Source: Adiantum capillus-veneris (lineage: Eukaryota; Streptophyta; Polypodiopsida; Polypodiales; Pteridaceae). Taken from it: DNA of 64,000 bases. A program made the translations under genes and the position numbers. Positions within the stretch are counted from its first letter, which is position 1. Each line of letters opens with the position of its first letter. The notes under the pieces are model-generated. The model was not told where the DNA came from, ran no database searches, and was given only the letters and a program-made list of their open reading frames with translations. Positions 44,301 through 54,505 of the stretch are shown here, piece by piece. The stretch lies in the NCBI GenBank assembly GCA_014529385.2, contig CM043969.1, forward strand, positions 35,289,446 to 35,353,445, read 5' to 3'.

Positions 44301-46519
44301 GGGTCATGAATGCTTTGGAGAGAGACTACACAGAAGCAGAACTCATGATGCTTTCTCTCATGTTTGCGGTGAGAAAGTTTAGATCCTACCTACTACCAAA
44401 ACCTTTTGTGATTCTCACTGCAGAGAATTTGTTCCCTTGGGTGTCATCTCAAATGAATCTTAGTACTAGGATCTCAAAGTGGATTATGGAGTTGCAAGAG
44501 TTTCAATACTCTTTCAAGGTAGAAGATAGTGTGCGTGCACAATTGGCATGGATTCTCACTTATAGGGTGCATGAAAAGGAGATTAAGGTGCCTGAAGTAA
44601 AGACCCTACCATTACCACCACCAAAAAGTATTCCTAATGCTTTTACCTTGTTCTTTGATGGAGCTTTTCGTCGAGCCACAGGAAAAGCAGGGGGAGGGCT
44701 AGTGTTGCTCAACCCAAGTGGAGAGGTGGTCATGAAAGAGAAGTTCAATCTACCAAGTTCAGCTAGCAACAATGAAGCAGAATACGACACACTAATTCAT
44801 GGTTTGAAGAGGTGCATTGGCCAAGGGATACAACGCCTCATGGTAAAGGGAGATGCACTTCTCATTGTTAAACAGATTTTAGGTATTTGGGCATGCAAGA
44901 ATGAAAGCTTACGGACAAAAGTTCATGCCATTCGTAGATTGTTTAATCAATTTGAAGAAGTGCAACTATATCATATTCCTAGGAAACAGAATGAAGATGC
45001 CGATTTACTTGCACAGCAAGTAGTTACATGTGTTGAGAAAGAAGTGCAGGTCATCATGGTGGCAGCAACTGTCAAGCAACCAAGATACCAGGGATTGGAG
45101 TCATTGAATCCCATTATTAGCTACATTTTGGAGGGCGAGTTTCCACAAGACTTCACGAAGGCTCAGAAGAGGAGACTCATGAAGAAGGCAAGCGCATATC
45201 TCGTCTTAGAAGGATCCCTCTATCAAAGAGGGAGGGATCAAGTATGCAGAAGAGTACCAACTATTGAGGAAATTCCAGCCATTCTAAAAGGTTTGCATGA
45301 AGAAGCATGTGGTGGTCATTTTGCCCAAGAATTAACTGTGAAGAAGATTTTGCTTGCGGGGTATGTTTGGCCAAGTCTGCATGTGGATGTCCAACATTGG
45401 TGTAAAAGTTGTCACAATTGTCAGGTAAATGAGAATAGAAGATTGGTTTATGGTCCAAGGCAAATCGTACTTGCAAATGGACCGTTTGAAAAGTGGGGCA
45501 TTGATGCTATGGGTCCTCTGCCTAGGACAAAAAATGGTAAACTCTACATTCTAGTGGCTGTAGACTATATGACTAGGTGGGTGGAAGCACAGAGTGTGGC
45601 AAAGGTAAATGAGAAAACAGTGAGCAAATTTGTCTACACTCACATTTGTTGTAGATTTGGCACACCTTTGGAGATTGTTTCTGATAATGGTCCAGGGTTT
45701 AGAAAGGGATTGCTCACAGAAGTCTGTGAAGAACTTCACATTCTACATCGTCACAGTACACCCTACTATCCCCAATCAAATGGTTTGGTAGAAAAAGCTA
45801 ATGGTGTCATTGCAGGTATCATTAGAAAGATGGTGAAAAACAAGACAAAGTTGTGGGATGACTTCTTGGATGGTGCCTTGTGGGCGTATCGAACCACATA
45901 TAGGGAAGCCACAGAGTTCACACCATTTCACTTGGTCTATGGTCAAGAGGCTTTACAGCCAATTGAGCTAAACATTCCAACAATGCGACTTCATGGCAAA
46001 TCAACACAAGATGATCAAGAAGCATGGATGGATCGACTGCTTACCTTAGCTGAGCTTGAGTGGAAAAGAGAAGCAGCATACGAGTGCTATAAGAGGAAAG
46101 CCACACAAACAAAGGAGAAGCTTGACAAGAAACTGAAGGACAAAGGCATCAATGAAGGAGATCTTGTGCTAAGGTATGACAATCGACTCGATAATCGTTT
46201 TGATGACAAATTTGAAACAAGATGGCAAGGGCCATACATAGTCAAGAAGGCTTTCAATTCAAGTTACTATCAGCTTATAGACTTGAATGGTAAAGAGCAC
46301 TCCAGTAAAGTAAACGGGTATCGCTTGAAGCACTATTTGAGTCGCCTTCTACCAAAGGATCTACCAAAGATCTGTCAAAAGGCCACTGTCTCATGTAAGT
46401 ATTGTTACATGAAGCATGAGTGTAACTCTAGCCAAAATTTTGAGGGGCCAAATAATAAAGACCTCGTCAAGGACTCTGAAGCACTCTCTTTGGAAAAGAT
46501 GCTCTATGATGGTACATGA
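41318..46519 (+). CDS. Gypsy gag-pol polyprotein with dual RNase H (1733 aa)
   Basis: Domains by approximate residue: retrotransposon gag 1-150; zinc knuckle about 220-234, where the second Cys is Phe (CWKFGESGHGMYNC); protease about 430 (LVDGGAQIC); reverse transcriptase about 680-880 (VCVDYRPLN; active site FIDD at about 820); ancestral RNase H about 960-1070 with its first and third acidic residues lost (SSSVGRET and LTAEN); archaeal-type RNase H about 1108-1240 with D, E, D, D present (FFDGAF, NNEAEY, KGDALL, NEDADLLA); integrase about 1320-1510 with an HHCC finger (GGHFAQ ... CKSCHNC) and D, D, E in GIDAMG, SDNGPG and LVEKANG. No chromodomain is seen. Upstream in the same frame an earlier Met (41231) is cut by TAA at 41258-41260. 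The residues between that TAA and 41318 look like gag, so the true N-terminus is probably lost. The rest is fully open. Confidence 0.95.
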   Translation: MSCRIKRIITDQERVEMFEVVLRKDASTWFDSLPEEVKGNYTEVLNRFKKYFFDPQNTQKLWQDIVSHKQKDLDDYYLYKQEFLRLWALWIRNVANPGDGAEFLKKERFIAGLFPDLKVKVEAGAPATFDYLYAAETRAAEKYRKLKCLRGEVPIEGLRPKGKSQASTSRELPEVTAEVIEKLNKSLSSLSIHLAQAVGPKGQANKSEERDPRPRRVLQCWKFGESGHGMYNCPWPRGELGRPNLNYPVMNADEGTGQQPRLLQRPNGPRPPPQGVEGVPPLPDPNVHVVEVTNSNEVDMEANGIKRGRGKVKEKEGVPSQSDHGQGKKEKETKEAKRTQRRINLQDFPLGHGMAPYNLLEDMRGKGPDISWPQFLALCPQVRRDLTKAVSTRRKVKESFPVVKIAHAEMNKDITPVLDCYIKGRLVRKGLVDGGAQICIMTEGLMQRLGMHIHETPKIKVKMANNSKARCVGICKNVFVEAFGIKKAVDFYVMSTKGNGYPFILGRPWLMKMRALQDWESGKLICRNDNHKKVVFDMKEQRQEELHEESSRSETEEDWIENTSEEESSGSITEEESSIEVMGVRFKPNNQENSSRGLEEVGSQENQKVDDEGMLEGMLSTTLTKDEREEFKCVLRKFPRLFAKDYTDVRGVDVVQHKIELKPEATPKAQKLRRLGVIKEQDLLKEVRNLLAAGFIYPVENSEWVSPVVVTPKKNGKWRVCVDYRPLNEATKRDHFPLPFQDEILNEVAGHEKYTVCDGYSGYFQIGIALKDQLKTTFITPWGCYAFRVMPFGLTNAPATFQRFINMVFQAFFGKSIRGFIDDFCIYSSKSLHLQRVEEGLKKLYDMGGQLNPDKCHIAEDEVILLGHKVSCKGIEVDPSKAKALIELPSPKNLKEVISFIQKVKYMSRFIHLASELLHPLQKLTQQVEFAWSDELEEYFCNIKVILSELPTLMPPCWEYTFFVSSSVGRETIGAVLLQQDPHSTRMRPIYFASRVMNALERDYTEAELMMLSLMFAVRKFRSYLLPKPFVILTAENLFPWVSSQMNLSTRISKWIMELQEFQYSFKVEDSVRAQLAWILTYRVHEKEIKVPEVKTLPLPPPKSIPNAFTLFFDGAFRRATGKAGGGLVLLNPSGEVVMKEKFNLPSSASNNEAEYDTLIHGLKRCIGQGIQRLMVKGDALLIVKQILGIWACKNESLRTKVHAIRRLFNQFEEVQLYHIPRKQNEDADLLAQQVVTCVEKEVQVIMVAATVKQPRYQGLESLNPIISYILEGEFPQDFTKAQKRRLMKKASAYLVLEGSLYQRGRDQVCRRVPTIEEIPAILKGLHEEACGGHFAQELTVKKILLAGYVWPSLHVDVQHWCKSCHNCQVNENRRLVYGPRQIVLANGPFEKWGIDAMGPLPRTKNGKLYILVAVDYMTRWVEAQSVAKVNEKTVSKFVYTHICCRFGTPLEIVSDNGPGFRKGLLTEVCEELHILHRHSTPYYPQSNGLVEKANGVIAGIIRKMVKNKTKLWDDFLDGALWAYRTTYREATEFTPFHLVYGQEALQPIELNIPTMRLHGKSTQDDQEAWMDRLLTLAELEWKREAAYECYKRKATQTKEKLDKKLKDKGINEGDLVLRYDNRLDNRFDDKFETRWQGPYIVKKAFNSSYYQLIDLNGKEHSSKVNGYRLKHYLSRLLPKDLPKICQKATVSCKYCYMKHECNSSQNFEGPNNKDLVKDSEALSLEKMLYDGT

Positions 46520-46531
46520 ATATACCATCAT

Positions 46532-46547
46532 CCAGGGGGAGGGCTAA
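46532..46547 (+). promoter_or_regulatory. Gypsy polypurine tract
   Basis: CCAGGGGGAGGGCTAA immediately before the 3' LTR at 46548. Confidence 0.85.
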
Positions 46548-49211
46548 TGATAGCCATTTTTCGGATCTTTGTAATTGCCACAGTGAGTTACCTCACCCTA
46601 CCAAAATCACCCAAACACTGTGGCTATCCCTACCATTTCACTGTACATAGGCGTGCGTGAGTCACGGGACTTTTCCCATATCTTCTTAAAAAACCCTCAA
46701 TTAGCTAGTCATTGGGCTAGTTGAGCCAAAAAAATAAAAAAATAAAAAATATAAGTATATTATGGCCCATTTGTGTGTAAATATTGCATTGTATATAGGG
46801 CCTAAATAAAAAGATTTTTCGTAATTATTTTTGTATTTATTTAAATATTTCTACGTAGGATGTGTTATTTATGCTATGTACATTGACTCACCATTACCAT
46901 ATTTTTTCTTACCATTTTGCATACTCTTTATTCAATATAAAAATAATCTCATGCAAGCTTCTCTTATTTTTGGTGTAACTCCATCCCAACAAAAAACCAA
47001 AAAAACTAGTTCTATTTATGTGTATATTTTTTCACTATCGTGATTTTTTTTTTTCCTTCCTACATCTATTCTCTATTACTCTCATAAATTAGACCATCAA
47101 AAATATTCATTTTGGTAGATGATGAGAGAGATTTATTTTGACCCCTTTATAGTTTTTCCACCTATATTTTTTATATTTGACATGTACATATATTTTTAGA
47201 CCCCTCAATATTTGATTTTCTTAGTTGTACTATTCACTTATATCATGATCTCAACAATATCTTCAATTATAGACCTACCAAATAAGGTCAAGGGTAGGTG
47301 GCATGCATACATGCACTATGGAGGGCTCACTCTTGGAGGTATTCAAAAGAATCATCCAAAGAAGGACCCCACAAGGACCTTGTGCAGTGGAAAAAAACGG
47401 TCGGTTTTGCTGAATTTTTAAAGTTCACTTGCTCTCCGAATTTGAAAAGGTGATACAAACAAAAGTTGTAGCTCGTGGGTTGAACTTTTGCCTCAAATTG
47501 TTTCATATTTTTTTGAGCTACGAGCTGTGAGCTATGATTTTATTAGTGGACCCCAGTTTTCCCATGCTATGCAGCCACACTCTCTCTTCCACTTTATCAT
47601 TTTCCTCTTTCACACACACTTCTCCACTCATCATCCCCACCTCTCTCACCACTCCTCTCTGCACCCTACTCACCTTCTCCTCAACCTTGAAGAATAAGAG
47701 AAACCATGGTGAACTCATACCTCCCACACAGAATTCCATTTCAAAATTGACCACCTAGTCTCATTTTTCCTCCTCCAAATTACCCATATCTATCAAAAAA
47801 ACCACAAAATTCAGCCTCTTCTCTTAAAAGAGAGCATCATGGTGGTTGATTACTCAACTTCAATTACCTTGTCTCTCAAGGAAGGTCAAGAGTGGAGAAA
47901 AAATGTACCGTCAAAGCTAGTGGACCGTCAACAAGCATCAAAATTGGCCCTACTCAAGACACTTGGAGCATCAACCTTGTAAGAAATCCACCTTTTCTTA
48001 CCTCTTAAGAGTTTTTCTTCCTTATTTGTATCCTACATGGATACTCCCATTGTAAATATCCAATTCCATTTGTAAATTAATACTAACTCTACTAACACTA
48101 ACCCACTATGAAAAGTCCTATCACCTCCATTTCTCTCCTCTCTCTTTCCCCACCAACTTTTTGATAATTCCAAGCAAAAGAAATTATATAAATTGCTGAA
48201 AATCTAACCCAACCATGGTTAGAGGAGTAACCCTAGCCTTCAAAATTGCTATAAAAGGAGGGTGTAGCTAGCACAAAAAGGGGGGAGCCATAAGCAAGAG
48301 CACTATGCTATAGCTTGAGAAGCCAAGCTCAACCTCTCTAGAAGGAGCTCTTGAGTGGAAGCTCATTGTCTTATGCATGTGCATGTGTTGTAATAGGGGA
48401 TTAGCAAGGGAACTCTATGCCATTGTAAGAGAGAGAGTGATCATTCAATTGAGAGTAGGAAATCTATCATTTCTCCTACTAGTGTAAGCCCAACATTTGC
48501 TGAATCAAGGAGGGTGGATTTGGACTAAGTTTTGGATACTTTGTCTCCCTTCCAACGTGAAGTAATGGACAACAATGATGCGTAAGTGTCTTGGTGTTTT
48601 TTGTTAAGTTCTTGATAGCTTGTCTCTGGTGTTGTCATCAATCTAGCCATAAGTCCCACATACTGTAAGAGGGCGACAGGGTGGAGAGGACTCCCCTGGC
48701 CTTAAGACAGTGATTGGGGGTGGCTTTTCTTGTGATGTGTTGTGGTGAAATTTACGCAAGCTATGTTGAACAAATACTAATCTCACTTTGATTTGTCATG
48801 ACAAATTCGTAAGAAGGTATTAATGCAACAAGCACCCCCTCCCCCTTTCTCTCTCTTTCTTAAATATATAGCTGTGTTTGCTTGATCATTGTTGGTACGT
48901 TTCAAAGCAGCCCGAGCACTATCTCTCTCTCTCTCTCTCTCTCTCTATCGTGTTTTAGTGTGTAAGAGTGTTCCATTGGTGTTAGGGTTAGTGTAAATTC
49001 CTTGCTTGTTTGTGGGTTGCTCTAACGATTCTCCTCTTTTGCGTCCTAGTTCGCTCTTAAACTAGGTGGTGCCCCTGGTGTAGTTGGGATTTGGCTGTGG
49101 GTTCGTTGTTTTGGTTTGTGTTGTGTTGTGCCCCAGCCCCATTGAGCAGCACGGGAGCCTTGAAGGGTGTCTAGAGGCTGCTCTTCTTGTTGCCTGCCCC
49201 GGACCGCCTCA
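46548..49211 (+). repeat. Gypsy 3' LTR (2664 bp)
   Basis: Near-identical to the 5' LTR. It carries the block ACGGGACTTTTCCCATATC... (about 37 bp) that is missing from the 5' copy but present in the solo LTR at 14468, so the 5' copy has the deletion. The TATA box is conserved at 48250-48258. Confidence 0.95.
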
Positions 49212-49428
49212 CCATATAGATCCATGTGACCTGCCTAAACATAGATCGACCATTCAATGTGTACATGCCAATACAGGGTAGCCTAGCTAAAAGAAGAAAT
49301 GATCATTATTGAAGTGTATCCTGACCATGAAGGGGTTGCTTTCAAGGAGACAAAGATTGTTGGATGAAACTTTCGAGTAACATATATCTTTATTAGTCTT
49401 CTTTGGAGAGGGCCGGAGGCTTTCTTAA
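49212..49428. other. Short spacer after the gypsy element
   Basis: Begins with the target duplication CCAT and ends with TTAA (49425-49428), the flank of the next element. No gene. Confidence 0.6.
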
Positions 49429-50740
49429 CACTAGTTCTGTAATCGGACACTCAAATGTCCTGAGACACTAAAGTGTCCTGTTTTTCTAGCAACTTGTCAT
49501 AATTATTTGGTGAATCTAGAAAAAGAATTAATAGTTCACGTTCATATCTTAGGTCAGCTATGAGGTGAAAAACATAGCCAAACTTTACTTTTGCCAAAAT
49601 TAGTACCAAATTAAAATTATAATGATAAGTTTTAAGATGAAAAATCATAGAAATTTAGTGTAGTTTTAGCAGAATTTTCATAATTTGAACATAACTTCTT
49701 ATCAAAATAAGATTTTGCATAGATTTCAAGGTGTACGGATAGGAAAAAACTTAATATAGCAAGAAATTGAGCTTCATAACCTAGTTATGGGACTAGATTT
49801 TTGTTAGAATCAAAAGATCAAAATCTCAAAAATGCTGACAAAGAGGAAAATTTTGGTCTTTCAAGGACTCTTTCATCAACATGATGAGGTTATGGGACAA
49901 AACCTATGGTGTATAATGTATCTATAGGTCGATACCCATCAACTATGCATTTTTCAAGGGTTCAAACTCATAGGCATCTTGTATTTTAAGCTCATTTTAA
50001 AAAAAGTGTAGTGCGTAGTTTCTTACCAAAACAACATTGCTATGAGAAACTAGTGAAAGTTTGCATATAAATCTCCCAATTGTATCCATATGAGGTATTT
50101 ATATACAAATAAGTGAGACGAATGGAAAAATCCAAAAGTGGACTTTGTTTTAAGGCTTATCTTTGATAAATAAAAAATCATAGTTACAACATGCACAAAT
50201 TTTTGGATATGCCATAAATCACCAAATGTGGCTTACATAACCATTAAAACTTACCACCTTATGTAATGGAGTCATAGATCTAGTATATATGAATCATAAT
50301 ACATTGTGAATTTAGATGAACTAAATGTTTTTTGTGATCGTTAATTGAATTTGTGAATGTTGCATATTTGACCCATATGACTTTCTATATTTAATTCTGG
50401 TCACAAAGGATTTTTTCTTACATGAAAATTGCATAAATATCAAACATATATATAAGTAATTACCACGGATTATTGCATGCAACCTGCTCAAATTTTTCTT
50501 AGGCTAGAGTACGAGTTTAATGAAACATTGAATGCTGTTTTGCGTAGGTTCTTTTCATGAGTGTAGTTACTATTGAGGTTATGATCAAAAGTGAGGGATT
50601 ATAATTTCTATGAGTACTTTGAATAACATTTTATAAGTTTGAAAAAGCATTTCTTGAGACGTGTTCTAGATTTCATGTACCATTTTATTTAAATTTGCAA
50701 AAAAGGACACTAAAGTGTCCTTTTTGGTACCAAACTAGTA
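49429..50740. mobile_element. TTAA-flanked non-autonomous DNA element, 1.31 kb
   Basis: The left end is CACTAGTTCTGTAA; the right end read inward is TACTAGTTTGGTACC. Both are followed within about 45 bp by a palindrome GACACTAAAGTGTC (49463 and 50705 regions). TTAA lies exactly outside both ends (49425-49428 and 50741-50744). The interior is AT-rich with no coding. The TTAA duplication points to piggyBac-like or similar transposases. The CACTAG-like left end could instead suggest a CACTA relative with a 3-bp duplication. Confidence 0.65.
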
Positions 50741-50744
50741 TTAA

Positions 50745-51237
50745 TATATGGGGATAGTCACACGATGCATATTACTTATTACCTACTTTATTTAATAACT
50801 ATGCCTTTGGCGTAGTCATGTAAGGCAAGTCTAGTAGCATAGCAGAACTATACCTCATGTATTATAAATATGCCAAACTCATCATAGTTGGACAAGTTAG
50901 AGGGGTAAAGGCTTCTTATTGGTTAAAGCATGATGCAACTTCTTTAAAACTCAGTTGGAAATTCCATGGCCTTCTCGATGCTCTTGTCTACTACTTGTGA
51001 GCTCTCATTAGCAACAATGTATTAGGAAGACGACCTCCATATGCTTGTAAAATGGAAAAAGAGTACCATACATGACCATGATAAACTTCTCCATTGTTTT
51101 CCCATTCCATTGCTCCATTTCCATGATATTCTATAAAGTAGCAACACAAACAGTGTTCCACCATTACATGCTCCATGTGTGTGTGTGTGTGTGTGTGTGT
51201 GTAATGAGACATAGATTGTTAGGGCACTAGCAACAAG
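50745..51237. other. Spacer with a (GT)n microsatellite
   Basis: No gene is supported. A GT run lies at 51176-51202, 35 bp before the next LTR. Confidence 0.7.
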
Positions 51238-51787
51238 TGTTGAGCTTATATATGAAGCTACTCAATATATGGCTTCTCTATATATAGCACCCATGTCCCC
51301 TCTACATATACATCATCTCATGTGTGTATTCAACACACTTTGGGGTTCTATTTCTCTGCTCTCTCTTTCTCTCTCAACATGGTATCAACAAAATGTTTAT
51401 TTTTTTGATTTTTCTCCTAATTGAAAATGATTTTGCAGAAACTACCCGTGAAAGCTACCGAAATCGATGTGGTCTATAACTTTGCAAAGAAAACGTTTTT
51501 CAAATTCCGCACCGATTTTAAGTTATGTTCGCAGACTACATACATGTCTGAAAAGTAACTCCCACTTTTTTTTTTTCATTTTCCTCCTAGTTGGAAACGA
51601 TTTTGCAAAAACAGCCCGCCCCGCAAGCGCCAAGATTAATGTTTTCTACAACTTTACAGAAGAAACTTTTTCCAAATTCTGCACCAATTTTGTGTTATCG
51701 TTCGCGGATTGCATACATGTCTAAAAAGTAACTTTCGCTTTTTATTTTCAATTTTTCTCCTTATGGAAAAGGATTTTGTAGAAACAA

Positions 51788-52121
51788 CTAAAATTCTTGA
51801 TAAGCCAGGACCATCAATAAGAACTATTTTAGGACCACATATGGCAGAGGAGAGTACAGGAAGTGTCAACCCATGGAGCGATTGTTTGCGAGATAAGAAG
51901 CAAGATGAGAAAGGCAAGAAGAAAGTGGTTGAGGAGAGTTCTCGGGATGAAAGCCTTGATGAAGAGCATGGTTTACCACATTTGAGGACACGTGGCAGTA
52001 AGCATGCTGAGAAATATGTACCCCCATCTGCAAGAGTTGAAGAGAAGAGTGCACCACAATTGAGAAGATCAGAGAGGGTGCGTTATCCAGTTGATAGATT
52101 GACATACATCGTAGGCATTTA
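51788..52121 (+). pseudogene. Copia pol fragment (IN-RT linker), plus strand
   Basis: Open stretch reading GPSIRTILGPHMAEES then QLRRSERVRYPVDRLTY. This is the variable linker ending in the R-R-S-x-R-x-R-x-P motif that precedes copia reverse transcriptase. At 52121 it joins an oppositely oriented copia integrase fragment, so it is a piece of a rearranged insertion. Confidence 0.6.
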
Positions 52122-52491
52122 ATTTGACAACCATTCTCTTTCTCAACCATAACTTTGAACTCCAAGAATACCTCAAATGCCTCTGACTTTGCCTTTAGAA
52201 TTAAGTAAACCCATGTCATTCTGTTGTAATCATCTGTGAATGTGATAAAATATTGACAACCACTCACTGTGGCATGATCACAAGGTCTCCAAATATCTGA
52301 ATGAACATTTTCCAAAGGACTTTGTCTAATTATCCCCCTCTTTGGAAATGATAAACGAGATTGCTTTCCAAATTGACAAGCTTCACAAGCATGATCAAAA
52401 TTCAATCTGCCAAACTTTGGTAATCCACGTACAATTTGATTTGATTGCATATGCTTTAGTCTTCTAAAATTGACATAACCAATCCTCTTAT
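52119..52491 (-). pseudogene. Copia GAG-pre-integrase/integrase fragment, minus strand
   Basis: Reads WHKRIGYVNFRRLKHM, CEACQFGKQSRLSFPK, NVHSDIWRP and FTDDYNRMTWVYL: the HHCC finger and the first part of the integrase core. It is cut at both ends. It is more similar in style to the Tnt1/Retrofit kind than to Copia-1 or Copia-2. Confidence 0.85.
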
Positions 52492-54099
52492 GCCATTTGC
52501 AGAAGAAACATTTTTCAAATTCTGCACCGATTTTGAGTTATCATTCGCAGAGTGCGTACATGTCTGAAAAGCAACTTTCGCTTTTTATTTTTGATTGTTC
52601 TCATAATTAAAACTCACTTTGCAAAAACAGCTCGCGAGAGGCACCGAAATTGATGTGGTCTACAACTTTGCAGCTGAACTTTTTTCCAAATTCTGTATTG
52701 ATTTTGAGGTATCATTTGCAGGCTGCGTACATGCCTGAAAAGCAACTTTCATTTTTTTTTTTTTTTTCTCCTAATTGAAAACGATTTTGCACGAATGGTT
52801 TAAGTGAGCTAGTGGAATGGATGTGGTCTACAACTTTGCAAAAGAAACTTTCTATAAAATTCTGCAGCGTTTTGGAATATCGTTCTCAGACAACAAACAC
52901 ATTTGAAAAGCAAATTTTGCTTTTTGCTTTTGATTTTTTGCCCAATTAAAAATTTATCATATTTTTTTCTTCATCAATCATATATTTGTTACTAACGTAA
53001 CTTTGCTGCAGAAGATAGCTACAAATCGAATTAGTGTTATAGATATATGTTCTCAAAAGTCTATACTAATTCAAGCTGTCTAATACGTACTTCGACATTT
53101 ACTGATGATTTTTTCTTCGATACCTATATTTCTAGATATCAAATATCTATAGATCTATTCATGGATACTTGTCATGAATATCGTTTCAATTCAGTCAATC
53201 CGTTGATGATCATCCAAATTCCGTCGAGCTACTGATGGTATATGATCTTTTGTTATATGATATATTCGTTCATTGATTCTGATTTAATTATTCTTCTAGA
53301 GATATAGTTTACATCATTTTATTGATAATCTCTCATTGATACCCCAGTGATTTTGATGGTACCATGATGATGTTTTGTTACTACTTTGGTCATGGTGATT
53401 TTCGTTGATACCATGATGATATTTCATTGATACCATGGTTATTCTCGATGATACCATGATTTGCATCACGTAATCACGCATCTTGTACTTTTATGTTCAT
53501 ACATTATGTACACATACGTTGTCATGCGTATATATGCTGTCAAAAGAGTGGTGGCGTCTTGAACCATCTCTTATGGCATTGTGAATGTAATTATTCCACT
53601 ATCGATGTAAAAGAATTTCATGACTACATTTTTTGAGTCTATGATCTATGTAGGATTGATCAAAGAATTCATTTCATGAAGACAAAGTTGGTGACAATAA
53701 AAGATTTATGAAGGCATGTTTGGTGATGCCATGTTGATGAAAACAAAAAGACATGTTTGGTGATGACATATTGATGACAACATGAAGACATGTTTGGTGA
53801 TTGCATATTGATGACAAGCTCCACAGCAGATTCACAGAAACACTTCTGATCATGAGCTAATCGGTAGCCTTTACACCTCTTTAGTGAACCTTTGTATTCA
53901 TTATTGTATTTGATAGTATAGGATTCATGTAGCTCCTCATAAAAACTCATTGTTAAATGAGTCATGTAGCTCCTCATGAACATTTGTACATTCAATGATT
54001 GTTATAATATAAAGACGAGTGTATATAGAGCTGTGGGTTTTTCCCTTGATCCCCCAAGGGTTTTTCATCCAGAGTTAGGGACCCTTATTTGAGTGAGGG

Positions 54100-54222
54100 T
54101 ATTGAGCTTATATATGAAGCTACTTAATATATAGCTTCTCTATATATAGCACCCAGGTCTCCTCTATATATACATCATCTCATGTGTGTATTCAACACAC
54201 TTTGGGGGTCTATTTCTGTGTG
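54100..54222 (+). repeat. Truncated 3' LTR of copy B
   Basis: Begins TATTGAGC (TG changed to TA) and matches the 5' LTR up to TCTATTTCTG. The CT-rich end and CAACA terminus are missing. Confidence 0.8.
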
Positions 54223-54445
54223 CTTGAATATGTACTTGATGCCATATCCAACTTAATTTCTTACGTTTTGATCACATTGGACCATGAACTTTTTGTACAC
54301 ACATTCAACTCCCAACCACAATGTGGACCCTCAATTGCAACACTCATTTTTAGAATTCTTGAGCATTGATAAAGTCATTTATGATCTCACGTGATATGTT
54401 TGTTTTGGTCCCATAAGTCATATTTGACCTTGAAGGATGACAATG

Positions 54446-54505
<60 letters not shown>

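Larger units (their letters stand above)
37988..49211 (+). mobile_element. Full-length Ty3/gypsy retrotransposon (Tat-like), 11.2 kb
   Basis: LTRs lie at 37988-40619 and 46548-49211, both TGATAGCC ... CGCCTCA. There is a PBS two bases after the 5' LTR, a 5' leader with two small related ORFs, one long gag-pol frame, and a polypurine tract CCAGGGGGAGGG (46532-46543). The flanks carry an identical 4-bp duplication CCAT (37984-37987 and 49212-49215). The LTRs are very similar apart from a roughly 37-bp deletion near the start of the 5' copy, indicating a recent insertion. A solo LTR of the same family lies at 12972-14468. Confidence 0.95.
51238..54222 (+). mobile_element. Non-coding LTR retroelement, copy B, with nested copia fragments
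   Basis: The 5' LTR is 51238-51379 (TGTTGAGC ... CTCTCAACA), followed by a degenerate PBS TGGTATCAACAA. Inside are 170-bp type repeats (around CTACAACTTTGCAG), interrupted by copia pieces (51780-52490). The rest of the family body follows: GATACCATG minisatellite (53335-53462), GGAG...CTCC hairpins (53920-53985), a purine tract GAGTGAGGG (54091-54099) and a 3' LTR from 54100 truncated near 54222. It has no gag or pol of its own. Confidence 0.8.

Noticed and set aside
32473-46519. Possible variant genetic code with TAA/TAG read as Gln (Copia-2 stops, gypsy leader stops, and TGA ends of the long genes)
   Set aside because: The 1733-codon gypsy polyprotein and the two intact genes at 1-4.4 kb use only CAA/CAG for Gln with no internal TAA/TAG. 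Decayed genes also contain TGA at expected Arg sites. Mutation of C to T explains all of it under the standard code.
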